Origin: Alcaligenaceae bacterium | GTDB taxonomy: Bacteria > Pseudomonadota > Gammaproteobacteria > Burkholderiales > Burkholderiaceae_B | Length of the DNA: 15,295 nt | Assembly (NCBI GenBank): GCA_947380655.1 | Contig: CANCRX010000071.1 | Coordinates: 1-15,295, forward strand | Direction of reading: 5' to 3' | Shown: in pieces, positions 7,734-13,418 of the stretch | Layout of the letters: each line of letters begins with the position of its first letter | Position numbering within the stretch: the stretch's first letter is position 1 | Made by a program: the position numbers and the translations under genes | The notes under the pieces: model-generated | Databases searched by the model: none | Told to the model about the DNA's origin: nothing | Seen by the model: the letters and a program-made list of their open reading frames with translations, nothing else

Positions 7734-8846
7734 TTATTCAGACAAAAGCGTGAGCGTAGTCGTCTGGTTATGTAAGGAACATAAGGCAGAATCAAACGGT
7801 GCGATTTCACCGTAGGAGTAAAACCCAAATATGGTCGTTTTAGGCCCCAAGATGGTTTGTATGGCTTCGATCTCTTCTTCTGCGATCTGATCCATTACAA
7901 GACGTCTTCCGACACAACTCACCGCCAGACATAATGAATCCTGTTTGCTTCGATCATCTGCAAGGCCTTGCGCCAACACTGCAGAGGCATCAATCAATGA
8001 ATCAATATCCGTTTTCATTAATTTACACAGGCTACCTTGAGGCACATCCCCAGCAAAACTCAGACTTTTTTCGACAGCATCAATACCCAGCAGTGTGCGA
8101 ACATAGGCTGGACGAGAATCTGTTTGCTTCACAGACAACGGAAACCTCAAACCACTGCTTGGCAAATCCTTAGATAACTCGCCCAGATATTTTGTATATA
8201 TTTCTAACGCAGGCTTGTGGTCAATTTCATAGACTGTACTGCCTTTGGAGCGAGTGACCCGCCGCTCAGGGCCAAACTCTCTCCAGCCTGTGGCAAATCC
8301 GTAAGACACGTCTAGGTCGCCATAAAAGCCAACTAAAGCAATTTGATGTTGCTTTGCAGGCCCGTTGACCATCACCCATGATTCTTTAAAGCGATCAGCA
8401 TCACCCGCCAACCCACCGGTTACAGGTATATCCAGGGTATTTAAGGTTTGGGTTAACTCTGTACCGCTAACAAACAAGCCATCAGAGAGTACAAACAGGT
8501 GTTTTAACTTGGGATCGATAAATTGTTGGGCGAGTTGAGTCACTGTCGATGCGACGTCCTCACCGCTTTCGATGAGCTGACTTTTCACCAGTATCTTGGT
8601 GGCCGTGAAAGAAATTGCAGCAATGACAATATCATCATCAGATATTGTATTGCCATGAATATTTCCAGATGAAGAACAACCCACAATTTCTGCCGACGGG
8701 AAAAATGTTTTGAGCTGTGCATAGCAAGTCGGCTGGGAGAAAAATGGGGTATCCGCGCAAACTAAAACTAAATTTACATTTGAATCTGCAGATAAATTTA
8801 TATCCCAGCCACTTGCCTCAGTCCAACGATATGTGCTTACCTGCAT
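7734..8846 (-). CDS. FIST-domain sensory protein (FIST N / FIST C)
   Basis: A 370-residue soluble protein of the FIST family of ligand-sensing modules. The N-terminal FIST domain spans about 20-210, with the diagnostic turn GCSSSGNI at 56-63 and VTGGLAGDA at 142-150. The C-terminal domain (about 215-365) ends in the hallmark GFYSYGEIAP at 341-350. The open frame extends upstream to a TTG at 8978, but the conserved sequence begins at ATG 8846 (MQVSTYRWTE), so I chose that; neither start has a strong ribosome site. Its close pairing with a PAS-GGDEF-EAL gene suggests that it modulates c-di-GMP turnover. Some FIST proteins of this arrangement (NosP family) bind heme and sense nitric oxide. Whether this one does cannot be read from the sequence. 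Confidence 0.88.
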   Translation of the reverse strand: MQVSTYRWTEASGWDINLSADSNVNLVLVCADTPFFSQPTCYAQLKTFFPSAEIVGCSSSGNIHGNTISDDDIVIAAISFTATKILVKSQLIESGEDVASTVTQLAQQFIDPKLKHLFVLSDGLFVSGTELTQTLNTLDIPVTGGLAGDADRFKESWVMVNGPAKQHQIALVGFYGDLDVSYGFATGWREFGPERRVTRSKGSTVYEIDHKPALEIYTKYLGELSKDLPSSGLRFPLSVKQTDSRPAYVRTLLGIDAVEKSLSFAGDVPQGSLCKLMKTDIDSLIDASAVLAQGLADDRSKQDSLCLAVSCVGRRLVMDQIAEEEIEAIQTILGPKTTIFGFYSYGEIAPFDSALCSLHNQTTTLTLLSE

Positions 8847-9001
8847 TGCGCGATGTCTTTGAAAAATGTTGGGTTGAATTTGAACTAATTGCTTAGCTCT
8901 TGACTTGCCTTCTAATGACCTAAGGCTAACACCAAAATCCACACTTTTTATTGAACAAATCCATATGATCGACAGCAAAAACTTTGAATATCACCTCGTC
9001 A

Positions 9002-9017
9002 TGACAGGTCCCTGTCA
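9002..9017. promoter_or_regulatory. Perfect 7-2-7 palindrome upstream of the FIST operon (candidate operator)
   Basis: TGACAGG-TC-CCTGTCA is a perfect inverted repeat in the non-coding gap upstream of the minus-strand FIST gene. A weak sigma70-like pair lies just downstream in that direction: TTGCTG at 8973-8978 and TTCAAT at 8950-8955, spacer 17. If real, the palindrome would be centred near -66. I do not recognise a known regulator consensus: the arms are in the opposite orientation to a lux box, and no FNR-type TTGAT half-site is present. Confidence 0.45.
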
Positions 9018-9160
9018 AATAGGTAGTTATAGCAAAATAAATCAGTACCTATCTACTAAATTTATCGGGCTTTTCTTACATGAATCTACCGGGAGCTTTG
9101 AAATAAAGTAATAAGACTTTTGAAATATGTCAAAGCATCATGTACATAAAATGTTTAAGC

Positions 9161-9192
9161 TTAAATTTATAATTATTAATCTTATAATAATT
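9161..9192 (+). promoter_or_regulatory. Candidate promoter with an overlapping inverted repeat for the 60-residue gene
   Basis: A perfect TATAAT at 9183-9188 has a weak -35 (TTAAAT at 9161-9166, 16-base spacer). The expected start near 9195 would leave a leader of about 40 bases before the ATG at 9237. The -10 sits within the perfect inverted repeat AATTATTA (9171-9178) and TAATAATT (9185-9192), so a dimeric regulator bound there would block it. AT-richness makes chance TATAAT matches common, hence the moderate confidence. Confidence 0.4.
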
Positions 9193-9236
9193 GTGTTAAA
9201 AATAAACAAGCCAATCGTGACACGGAATTATTTAGA

Positions 9237-9419
9237 ATGTTTGAAATTACCCTATGCGACAAAGAAGCTGGGAAAATCGTAGTTGAAGACGCTGAGTTTG
9301 GCCTTATTTACGAGTTCCATGAACCAGAACTCAAGGCCGCAGAAATCGTTGACGAATACGGTTTGCGCGTAACAACATTAAAAAATGAAGTCAAACTCAT
9401 ACCTATTTTGAAAAAATAA
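9237..9419 (+). CDS. Small acidic hypothetical protein (60 residues)
   Basis: I do not recognise a family. The product has alternating hydrophobic and charged residues (FEITLCDKEAGKIVVEDAEF...) suggesting a compact beta-rich fold. It is acidic in its first two-thirds, ends in a basic ILKK, and has no signal peptide or membrane segment. The coding stretch is clearly richer in GC than the flanking AT-rich DNA and has a sensible codon pattern, which favours a real gene. The ribosome site is weak: GGA at 9224-9226, about 10 bases before the ATG. A plausible promoter lies at 9161-9188 and a long hairpin follows 9 bases after the stop. The convergent neighbour is a MarR-like regulator; a functional link is only a possibility. 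Confidence 0.6.
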   Translation: MFEITLCDKEAGKIVVEDAEFGLIYEFHEPELKAAEIVDEYGLRVTTLKNEVKLIPILKK

Positions 9420-9428
9420 TCACATCTG

Positions 9429-9459
9429 TGTTTTTGCCTAAACTACTTAAGCAAAAACA
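9429..9459. terminator. Hairpin between convergent small gene and MarR-like gene
   Basis: TGTTTTTGC at 9429-9437 pairs perfectly with GCAAAAACA at 9451-9459. After one mismatch, TAA (9439-9441) pairs with TTA (9447-9449), giving about 12 base pairs around a 5-base loop. It sits just after the stop of the plus-strand gene and 25 bases past the stop of the minus-strand gene, where a shared terminator is expected. The T-run is inside the stem rather than after it, so it is not a classical intrinsic terminator. Confidence 0.4.
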
Positions 9460-9483
9460 TCTGGTCTAGCACCAACCACTACG

Positions 9484-9825
9484 TCACAAAGCTTTGGATA
9501 ATTTACTCATCGCCTGCTGGATGAGCTTTTGGCGTGCCTTGCCCTCTGGGCCAACTTCAATGTATTTTCTACGTCCATCTTCATTGCACGGTTTAAGCGC
9601 AAGCATGTTTTTTTTGAGTAATTTTTTTAAAGTGCAATGCAGCGTGGCGGGCGAAGCGATAGATTCCCAGGAGATGGTTTCTCCGACGGTCAACAGCGGC
9701 TCAGACTCAATAAAAACCTCAATCGCATCAAGAAGTGCAACCTCATTAAGTTGAAGGCCGTACTTAGCGTTGATACCACCGATATCACTCACTAATGACA
9801 AGTAAGATTTATAAAGAGAAGGCAT
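9484..9825 (-). CDS. MarR-like winged helix-turn-helix transcriptional regulator
   Basis: A 113-residue DNA-binding protein. An N-terminal helical part is followed by a winged helix-turn-helix. The likely recognition helix is around 58-72 (SPATLHCTLKKLLKKN), and the wing around 76-92 contains the hallmark DGRRKYIEVGPEG. A terminal helix (95-113) probably dimerises. It is shorter than classic MarR proteins (about 140-150 residues), as in other compact MarR-like or phage-type regulators. Its promoter region carries a TATAAT framed by GTATAC palindromes, consistent with autorepression. The start ATG at 9825 follows a weak GAGA. It converges on the small plus-strand gene. The effector and other targets are unknown. 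Confidence 0.8.
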   Translation of the reverse strand: MPSLYKSYLSLVSDIGGINAKYGLQLNEVALLDAIEVFIESEPLLTVGETISWESIASPATLHCTLKKLLKKNMLALKPCNEDGRRKYIEVGPEGKARQKLIQQAMSKLSKAL

Positions 9826-9892
9826 TGTCTCGTTTTGCTATAAATAAACTGAAATCTGAAGTAGATCAATCGTCGAAGAGTATTTATAAGTC

Positions 9893-9933
9893 TTTTTGTA
9901 TACAATTATATGTATACAAAAAATTCGTATACT
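9893..9933 (-). promoter_or_regulatory. Promoter and operator of the MarR-like gene: TATAAT framed by GTATAC boxes
   Basis: TTTTTGTATACA (9893-9904) and TGTATACAAAAA (9911-9922) form a perfect 12-base inverted repeat. Its 6-base spacer (9905-9910), read on the minus strand, is exactly TATAAT. A third GTATAC at 9927-9932 lies where the -35 element should be, and no TTGACA-like hexamer is present. Transcription would start near 9898, leaving a leader of about 73 bases before the ATG at 9825. Boxes begin at 9898, 9912 and 9927. Protein bound here would occlude both promoter elements, the usual arrangement for autorepression. Confidence 0.65.
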
Positions 9934-9997
9934 TATTAAAAAAAAACACTAGGTATCATTTCAACTACAGCAACAACGATAGTTCATAATAAACTTT

Positions 9998-10033
9998 TGT
10001 ACAAGCCCCCTCATTTATTGTGTACAAGTCCCC
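9998..10033. repeat. Direct repeat TGTACAAG-Y-CCCC, two copies, downstream of hemN
   Basis: TGTACAAGCCCC begins at 9998 and TGTACAAGTCCCC at 10021, a 23-base period, just beyond the hemN stop (10036-10038) in the AT-rich gap. Each copy contains the self-complementary core TGTACA or TTGTACAA. Neither forms an obvious terminator. They could be regulator half-sites or remnants of a small duplication. Confidence 0.5.
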
Positions 10034-10035
10034 GA

Positions 10036-11433
10036 TCAGATTACTTTGGAATACCGCGCAGCTGTTTTAGCCTCGCGCAAATAGCGATCAAACCTCATCG
10101 CGACAATTCTTGCCAGAAAACGCCCCTTCGGTGTGATGCGAATAAGCTCTGGCGAAACCTGGACCAACCCATCGTTCTGCAGATCAATCAAACTCGCAAC
10201 ATCAGAAGCAAAATACGCATTGAAATTGACAGCCCACTTTTGCTCAAAATCAGTAATGACAATTTCGGACTGACATAACAAATCATGAATGACCGCGCGA
10301 CGCACCAAGTCATCTCGCGTCATTTCAAGTCCTTTCGCAAGCGGGAGTCGCCCCTGATCTAAGGCAGCGTAGTACGCATCCAGATCGCGCTCGTTTTGCG
10401 CATACACATTCCCTATCCTGCTGATCGATGAGACACCAAGAGCCACTAGATCACAATCAGCCTGTGTGGCATAGCCTTGAAAATTGCGTTGCAATGTTCC
10501 CTGATCCAGTGCACGTGCTAACTCGTCTTCAGGCAAAGCAAAATGATCCATCCCGATATACACATACCCCGCGTTGAGTAAGGTTGTCACGGCGAGTTTA
10601 AGCATTACCAGCTTTTCTGCTGGCGCGGGAATTTCCGCTGTTTCAATCCGACGCTGCGGCATGAACCGTTCAGGTAAATGCGCATAACTATACAGAGCGA
10701 TGCGCTCAGGTCGCCATTGCAACACGGTACGCAAAGTTGCCTGCATCGTCGCTGCAGACTGCTTGGGCAAACCGTAGATTAAATCCAGATTAATTGAACT
10801 GAAACCGAGCGTACGACCGCGCTCCAATACGGACTGTGTGACCTCGGGTGGCTGAACACGATTGACCGCCTTTTGCACGGCGGGATCTAAATCTTGGACG
10901 CCGATACTCATGCGATTAAAGCCGTGCGCCGCCATCAGCGCTAATGCACCTGGGTTCAATCTGCGGGGATCGATCTCAACCGAACATTCAGCTTGGGGTT
11001 TAAATCGAAAGGCAGACTTCAGCATGCCGAATAAACGCTCAAGCTGCGCATTAGTCAAAAAGGTAGGCGTTCCGCCCCCGAGGTGCAGTTGACTGACTTC
11101 GGGTTGTGTCAAAAACTCGGCCCGCACCAGACCGATTTCTTTTTCCAGATAATCAAGATACACATCAGCCCGGCCACGGTCTTTGGTCGCGATTTTGTTG
11201 CAGGCGCAGTAATAGCAAACCGTATCGCAAAAGGGCAAATGTACATAAAGAGATAAAGCGGCATTCGGGCGCTCAAGCTGTCGTGCATGCAGCGCCGTCA
11301 AATACTGTTGTGCTACGTGTCCCGCAGCAAAACGATCCGCCGTTGGATAAGAGGTATACCGCGGGCCACTCCCATCGTGTTTGACGATCAGGGCGGTATC
11401 GAATTCAACGGGTGTCACGTGTTTAATCAGCAT
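10036..11433 (-). CDS. hemN: Oxygen-independent coproporphyrinogen III dehydrogenase HemN (radical SAM)
   Basis: Oxidatively decarboxylates coproporphyrinogen III to protoporphyrinogen IX without oxygen, supporting heme synthesis under anoxia. 465 residues, near the 457 of E. coli HemN. The radical SAM cluster is in HLPFCDTVCYYCACN: C69, C73 and C76, plus C78, which keeps the C-x3-C-x2-C-x-C pattern of true HemN. GPRYTSYPTADRF at 23-35 and GGGTPTFL at 119-126 are also typical and separate it from HemW-like proteins. The ATG at 11433 has little Shine-Dalgarno; GTG 11418 is an alternative start. The nitronate monooxygenase-family gene ends 61 bases upstream on the same strand, and that gap is filled mainly by three tandem 14-base repeats. 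An FNR-like box further upstream would suit anaerobic induction if the two genes are cotranscribed. Confidence 0.95.
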   Translation of the reverse strand: MLIKHVTPVEFDTALIVKHDGSGPRYTSYPTADRFAAGHVAQQYLTALHARQLERPNAALSLYVHLPFCDTVCYYCACNKIATKDRGRADVYLDYLEKEIGLVRAEFLTQPEVSQLHLGGGTPTFLTNAQLERLFGMLKSAFRFKPQAECSVEIDPRRLNPGALALMAAHGFNRMSIGVQDLDPAVQKAVNRVQPPEVTQSVLERGRTLGFSSINLDLIYGLPKQSAATMQATLRTVLQWRPERIALYSYAHLPERFMPQRRIETAEIPAPAEKLVMLKLAVTTLLNAGYVYIGMDHFALPEDELARALDQGTLQRNFQGYATQADCDLVALGVSSISRIGNVYAQNERDLDAYYAALDQGRLPLAKGLEMTRDDLVRRAVIHDLLCQSEIVITDFEQKWAVNFNAYFASDVASLIDLQNDGLVQVSPELIRITPKGRFLARIVAMRFDRYLREAKTAARYSKVI

Positions 11434-11450
11434 TAGAGGCGTGCTCAGTT

Positions 11451-11489
11451 ATTGTGGTCAGTTAATTGTGGCCAGCGAATTGTGGTCAG
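11451..11489. repeat. Three tandem 14-base-period repeats ATTGTGGYCAG upstream of hemN
   Basis: ATTGTGGTCAG, ATTGTGGCCAG and ATTGTGGTCAG begin at 11451, 11465 and 11479, an exact 14-base period with 3-base variable linkers (TTA, CGA). Only one position differs among the 11-base cores. On the hemN coding strand the core reads CTGRCCACAAT. The array lies between the upstream gene's stop and the hemN start, placing it in the hemN leader or promoter. It may be a cooperative protein-binding array or a slippage-generated repeat. Confidence 0.75.
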
Positions 11490-11494
11490 CTTAT

Positions 11495-12748
11495 TTATGC
11501 AGGCTGCATATCAAACGAAGCTTTCAGCTCTGCCAGTGCAGCAGGCATCAGACCGCTGAGCAAATAGGCAATCAACTCCTTGACCGGCCGGATCTCCTGA
11601 CCAAAAGGCAGCTTACCCGCACCTCTGAAAAATAAACCTTTGCCGATTTCACCTTTCAAGGCAGAAACCAGCTTGGTATCAATGCAAAACTGACCGACAC
11701 GGCTATTACCATCGCGTAATCCGCATTGGGTAAGGCAATCCGCACGCTGGGCACAGCGACGTGGATCGGCTTTGGCGCTTGCTTGCATCTGACCTTCGTG
11801 CAGTTGATATTGATTGAGCCAGTGAGTCGGCACGGCACGGGCAGGCAAGCCGGCAACACTGACGAACTCGGTCAATTCACTAGGATTGGCCTGCATCAAC
11901 ACATTTTTGAAATTAAGATGTGCATCACCCTCTGCGCTCACCGCAAAGGCTGTACCCAACTGCACACCACTCGCACCGGCGTTGAGCCAATGACGCACTT
12001 TTTCATGGCTATCAATACCGCCTGCGAGAATCAGCGGTGGCGCATCCGCACCTAAGCCAAGCTCTGCAAACAAAGCCTGGCATTCACGCAGTACTGTATC
12101 GAACTCGAATCTCGGGGAATGCAGATCCTCAACTTTGGCTGCGCCAAGATGTCCACCCGCCAGACCAGGATGCTCAATCACGATGGCATCAGGACAACGA
12201 CCCTTTTTAAGCCATTTTTTCATGACGATCGCCACGCCACGCGACTCAGACAAAATCGGCACAAGCGCAATTTTTGGGTAGTCCGCAACCATTTCAGGTA
12301 GATCGATCGGCAACCCTGCCCCCATGACCAATACGTCGGCACCCGACTCACACGTTTGTCGAACCAAGGCAGGATGCTCACGCACAGCTTTCATGACATT
12401 CACAGCGATCAGGCCGCGCCCCTCAGAGAGTTGGCGTGCCGCTTTAATTTCTCGATCTAGCGCAATCAGATTGACGCGATCAATCGCCTCGCGATCACGA
12501 CAGCGATCAGTCTGCTCCATCAGATCAGGATGATGGTGTCGTAAATCAATGCTTGCAATCGTCCCCATCGCATTTTCTCGTGCAACGGCCCCCGCCAATC
12601 TGTGCGCGGACACCCCCACACCCATACCACCCTGCACGATTGGCAAGATCTCCTTGCCCGCAAGTTTGAGGGACTTAATGTCGGCATATCCTGAGTGGGT
12701 CGTGGCAGGGCTAGAACTAAAATTGAGGTACGAAGAATTCGAGGTCAT
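11495..12748 (-). CDS. Nitronate monooxygenase-family flavoprotein (2-nitropropane dioxygenase-like)
   Basis: An FMN-dependent TIM-barrel oxidoreductase of the nitronate monooxygenase / FabK-like superfamily, predicted cytoplasmic. 417 residues from ATG 12748, chosen because AAGGA precedes it with an 8-base spacer; the open frame reaches a TTG at 12784. Motifs are PIVQGGMGVGVSAHRLAGAVA near 36-56 (FMN binding), EHPGLAGGHLG at 192-202 with the conserved histidine H200, and LAGGI at 241-245 followed by GASGVQLGTAF at 258-268 (FMN phosphate binding). The C-terminal extension carries four clustered cysteines, C332, C338, C342 and C355, beyond the classic fold, suggesting a metal or iron-sulfur site in this subgroup. 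The substrate cannot be determined; nitroalkane oxidation or a reductase role are options. It precedes hemN on the same strand. Confidence 0.85.
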   Translation of the reverse strand: MTSNSSYLNFSSSPATTHSGYADIKSLKLAGKEILPIVQGGMGVGVSAHRLAGAVARENAMGTIASIDLRHHHPDLMEQTDRCRDREAIDRVNLIALDREIKAARQLSEGRGLIAVNVMKAVREHPALVRQTCESGADVLVMGAGLPIDLPEMVADYPKIALVPILSESRGVAIVMKKWLKKGRCPDAIVIEHPGLAGGHLGAAKVEDLHSPRFEFDTVLRECQALFAELGLGADAPPLILAGGIDSHEKVRHWLNAGASGVQLGTAFAVSAEGDAHLNFKNVLMQANPSELTEFVSVAGLPARAVPTHWLNQYQLHEGQMQASAKADPRRCAQRADCLTQCGLRDGNSRVGQFCIDTKLVSALKGEIGKGLFFRGAGKLPFGQEIRPVKELIAYLLSGLMPAALAELKASFDMQPA

Positions 12749-12819
12749 CAAGGGCTTCCTTAGGATGTACCAAGATAAGCCCAAATCCTCAGAACAGGGA
12801 TATTTGAAGTTTCAAGTAA

Positions 12820-12833
12820 TTGATCTATAACAA
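12820..12833 (-). promoter_or_regulatory. FNR/ANR-like box upstream of the nitronate monooxygenase-hemN unit
   Basis: TTGAT-CTAT-AACAA matches the FNR-family consensus TTGAT-N4-ATCAA at 9 of 10 defined positions. It is centred about 79 bases before the ATG at 12748. If it sat at the usual -41.5 the transcript would start near 12785, a reasonable leader length. The -10 in that position (TGTTCT at 12791-12796) is poor, as is common at activator-dependent promoters. hemN genes are often FNR/Anr/Dnr-regulated. Confidence 0.45.
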
Positions 12834-12867
12834 AACTTTTACAAATGATCTGTAAACAGGGCAAAAA

Positions 12868-12889
12868 AATCCCCTCAGCAGAGGGGATT
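12868..12889 (-). terminator. Rho-independent terminator of tRNA-Leu
   Basis: AATCCCCTC and GAGGGGATT form a perfect 9-base-pair GC-rich stem with an AGCA-type 4-base loop. Read on the minus strand it is followed directly by a T-run (A-run at 12863-12869 on the plus strand). It lies 20 bases past the 3' end of the tRNA, as expected for a tRNA terminator. The plus-strand side lacks a good T-tract. Confidence 0.88.
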
Positions 12890-12908
12890 GATTTAACTTA
12901 AGTGAAGC

Positions 12909-12993
12909 TGGTGCCCCGAGCCGGAATCGAACCGGCACGCCCTGAGGCCTGAGATTTTAAGTCTCATATGTCTACCGATTTCATCATCGGGGC
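12909..12993 (-). tRNA. tRNA-Leu (anticodon UAA), CCA encoded
   Basis: An 85-base class II tRNA. The acceptor stem GCCCCGA pairs with TCGGGGC, the discriminator is A and CCA is encoded (12909-12911). The anticodon stem TGAGA/TCTCA encloses the loop CTTAAAA, giving anticodon UAA at 12957-12959. A long variable arm and the T-arm with GGTTCGATTCC follow, typical of leucine tRNAs. It lies 40 bases after the Rap1a-like gene on the same strand. A TACAAT -10-like box at 13009-13014 could give it its own promoter; the matching -35 (CTGAAG) is weak. Confidence 0.96.
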
Positions 12994-13033
12994 ACAACTT
13001 CAGCCGACATTGTAACGAATGTGCGGAAAGTCT

Positions 13034-13408
13034 TCAGCCCTTGCAAGGAAAACGGATAGGAAGGTAGCGTAAAACCGTTGTAGCTGCGTATTCCTTGCTG
13101 TATTCCGGATGAGATTGAGCCCATTTAATGAACTCAGCCAGCACTTCTTCACGGGACACACCGATACCACCTTCTGGCACACAGACCTTAGGCGCTAGTT
13201 TGGTATCGGGGTTGACCAGATTACCCTGATAGACGCCTTCTCCAAAACCGAAACAAAAGGTTTGCGCAACCACATCGCCTCGGTCCTGACAGAGTTGAAC
13301 CATGGCTTCGGTTGAAATATCTGCTCTGGGTATGGCTGTTGTCTGAGCAAAGGTCTGGGCAGCAGGCAGCATCGCCAGCACAGCTAGTGCAATAATTTTT
13401 TTCATCAT
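13034..13408 (-). CDS. Secreted Rap1a/Tai-like domain protein
   Basis: A 124-residue protein with a signal peptide: MMKK, a hydrophobic core, and probable cleavage after A21 (TFA-Q), so it is periplasmic or secreted. The mature part resembles the Rap1a/Tai domain: FCFGFGEGVYQG around 51-62, VCVPEGGIGVSREEV around 75-89, a SHPEYSKEYAATTVL helix, and the terminal FPC. Its four cysteines (40, 52, 76, 122) probably form two disulfides. Founding members are immunity proteins against type VI effectors, but the domain is widespread in proteins of unknown role, and no type VI gene is in the window. ATGs at 13414, 13408 and 13405 are possible starts; 13408 has GGA six bases upstream. The DUF3300 gene ends about 10 bases upstream, so the two form one operon. 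Confidence 0.8.
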   Translation of the reverse strand: MMKKIIALAVLAMLPAAQTFAQTTAIPRADISTEAMVQLCQDRGDVVAQTFCFGFGEGVYQGNLVNPDTKLAPKVCVPEGGIGVSREEVLAEFIKWAQSHPEYSKEYAATTVLRYLPIRFPCKG

Positions 13409-13418
13409 AGTCATTCCA

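Larger units (their letters stand above)
8847..9236. other. AT-rich intergenic region between the FIST gene and the small plus-strand gene
   Basis: About 390 bases separate the chosen FIST start from the 60-residue gene. The region contains the 7-2-7 palindrome at 9002-9017, a perfect 12-base palindrome TTTAAGCTTAAA at 9154-9165, and an inverted repeat AATTATTA-N6-TAATAATT at 9171-9192. The stretch from about 9020 to 9236 is very AT-rich. Open frames crossing it are short, lack ribosome sites and look spurious. Confidence 0.5.

Noticed and set aside
8847..8978. 44-residue N-terminal extension of the FIST protein (TTG start)
   Set aside because: FIST similarity begins at MQVSTYRWTE and the extension looks like translated leader. 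It cannot be excluded, but ATG 8846 is preferred.
8905..9111. 68-residue plus-strand open frame overlapping the FIST leader
   Set aside because: It starts with TTG, has no ribosome site at that start or at the internal ATG, crosses the 7-2-7 palindrome, and its translation resembles no family.
9795..9989. 64-residue plus-strand open frame across the MarR-like promoter
   Set aside because: It is a lysine/tyrosine-rich translation of AT-rich promoter DNA and overlaps the regulator's start and operator repeats.
11451..11489. CRISPR array
   Set aside because: The repeats have an 11-base core with 3-base linkers, far too short for CRISPR repeats and spacers, and no cas gene is present.
12909..12993. 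tRNA-Leu as an integration site of a mobile element
   Set aside because: No integrase, no duplicate of the tRNA 3' end, and ordinary genes on both sides within the window.
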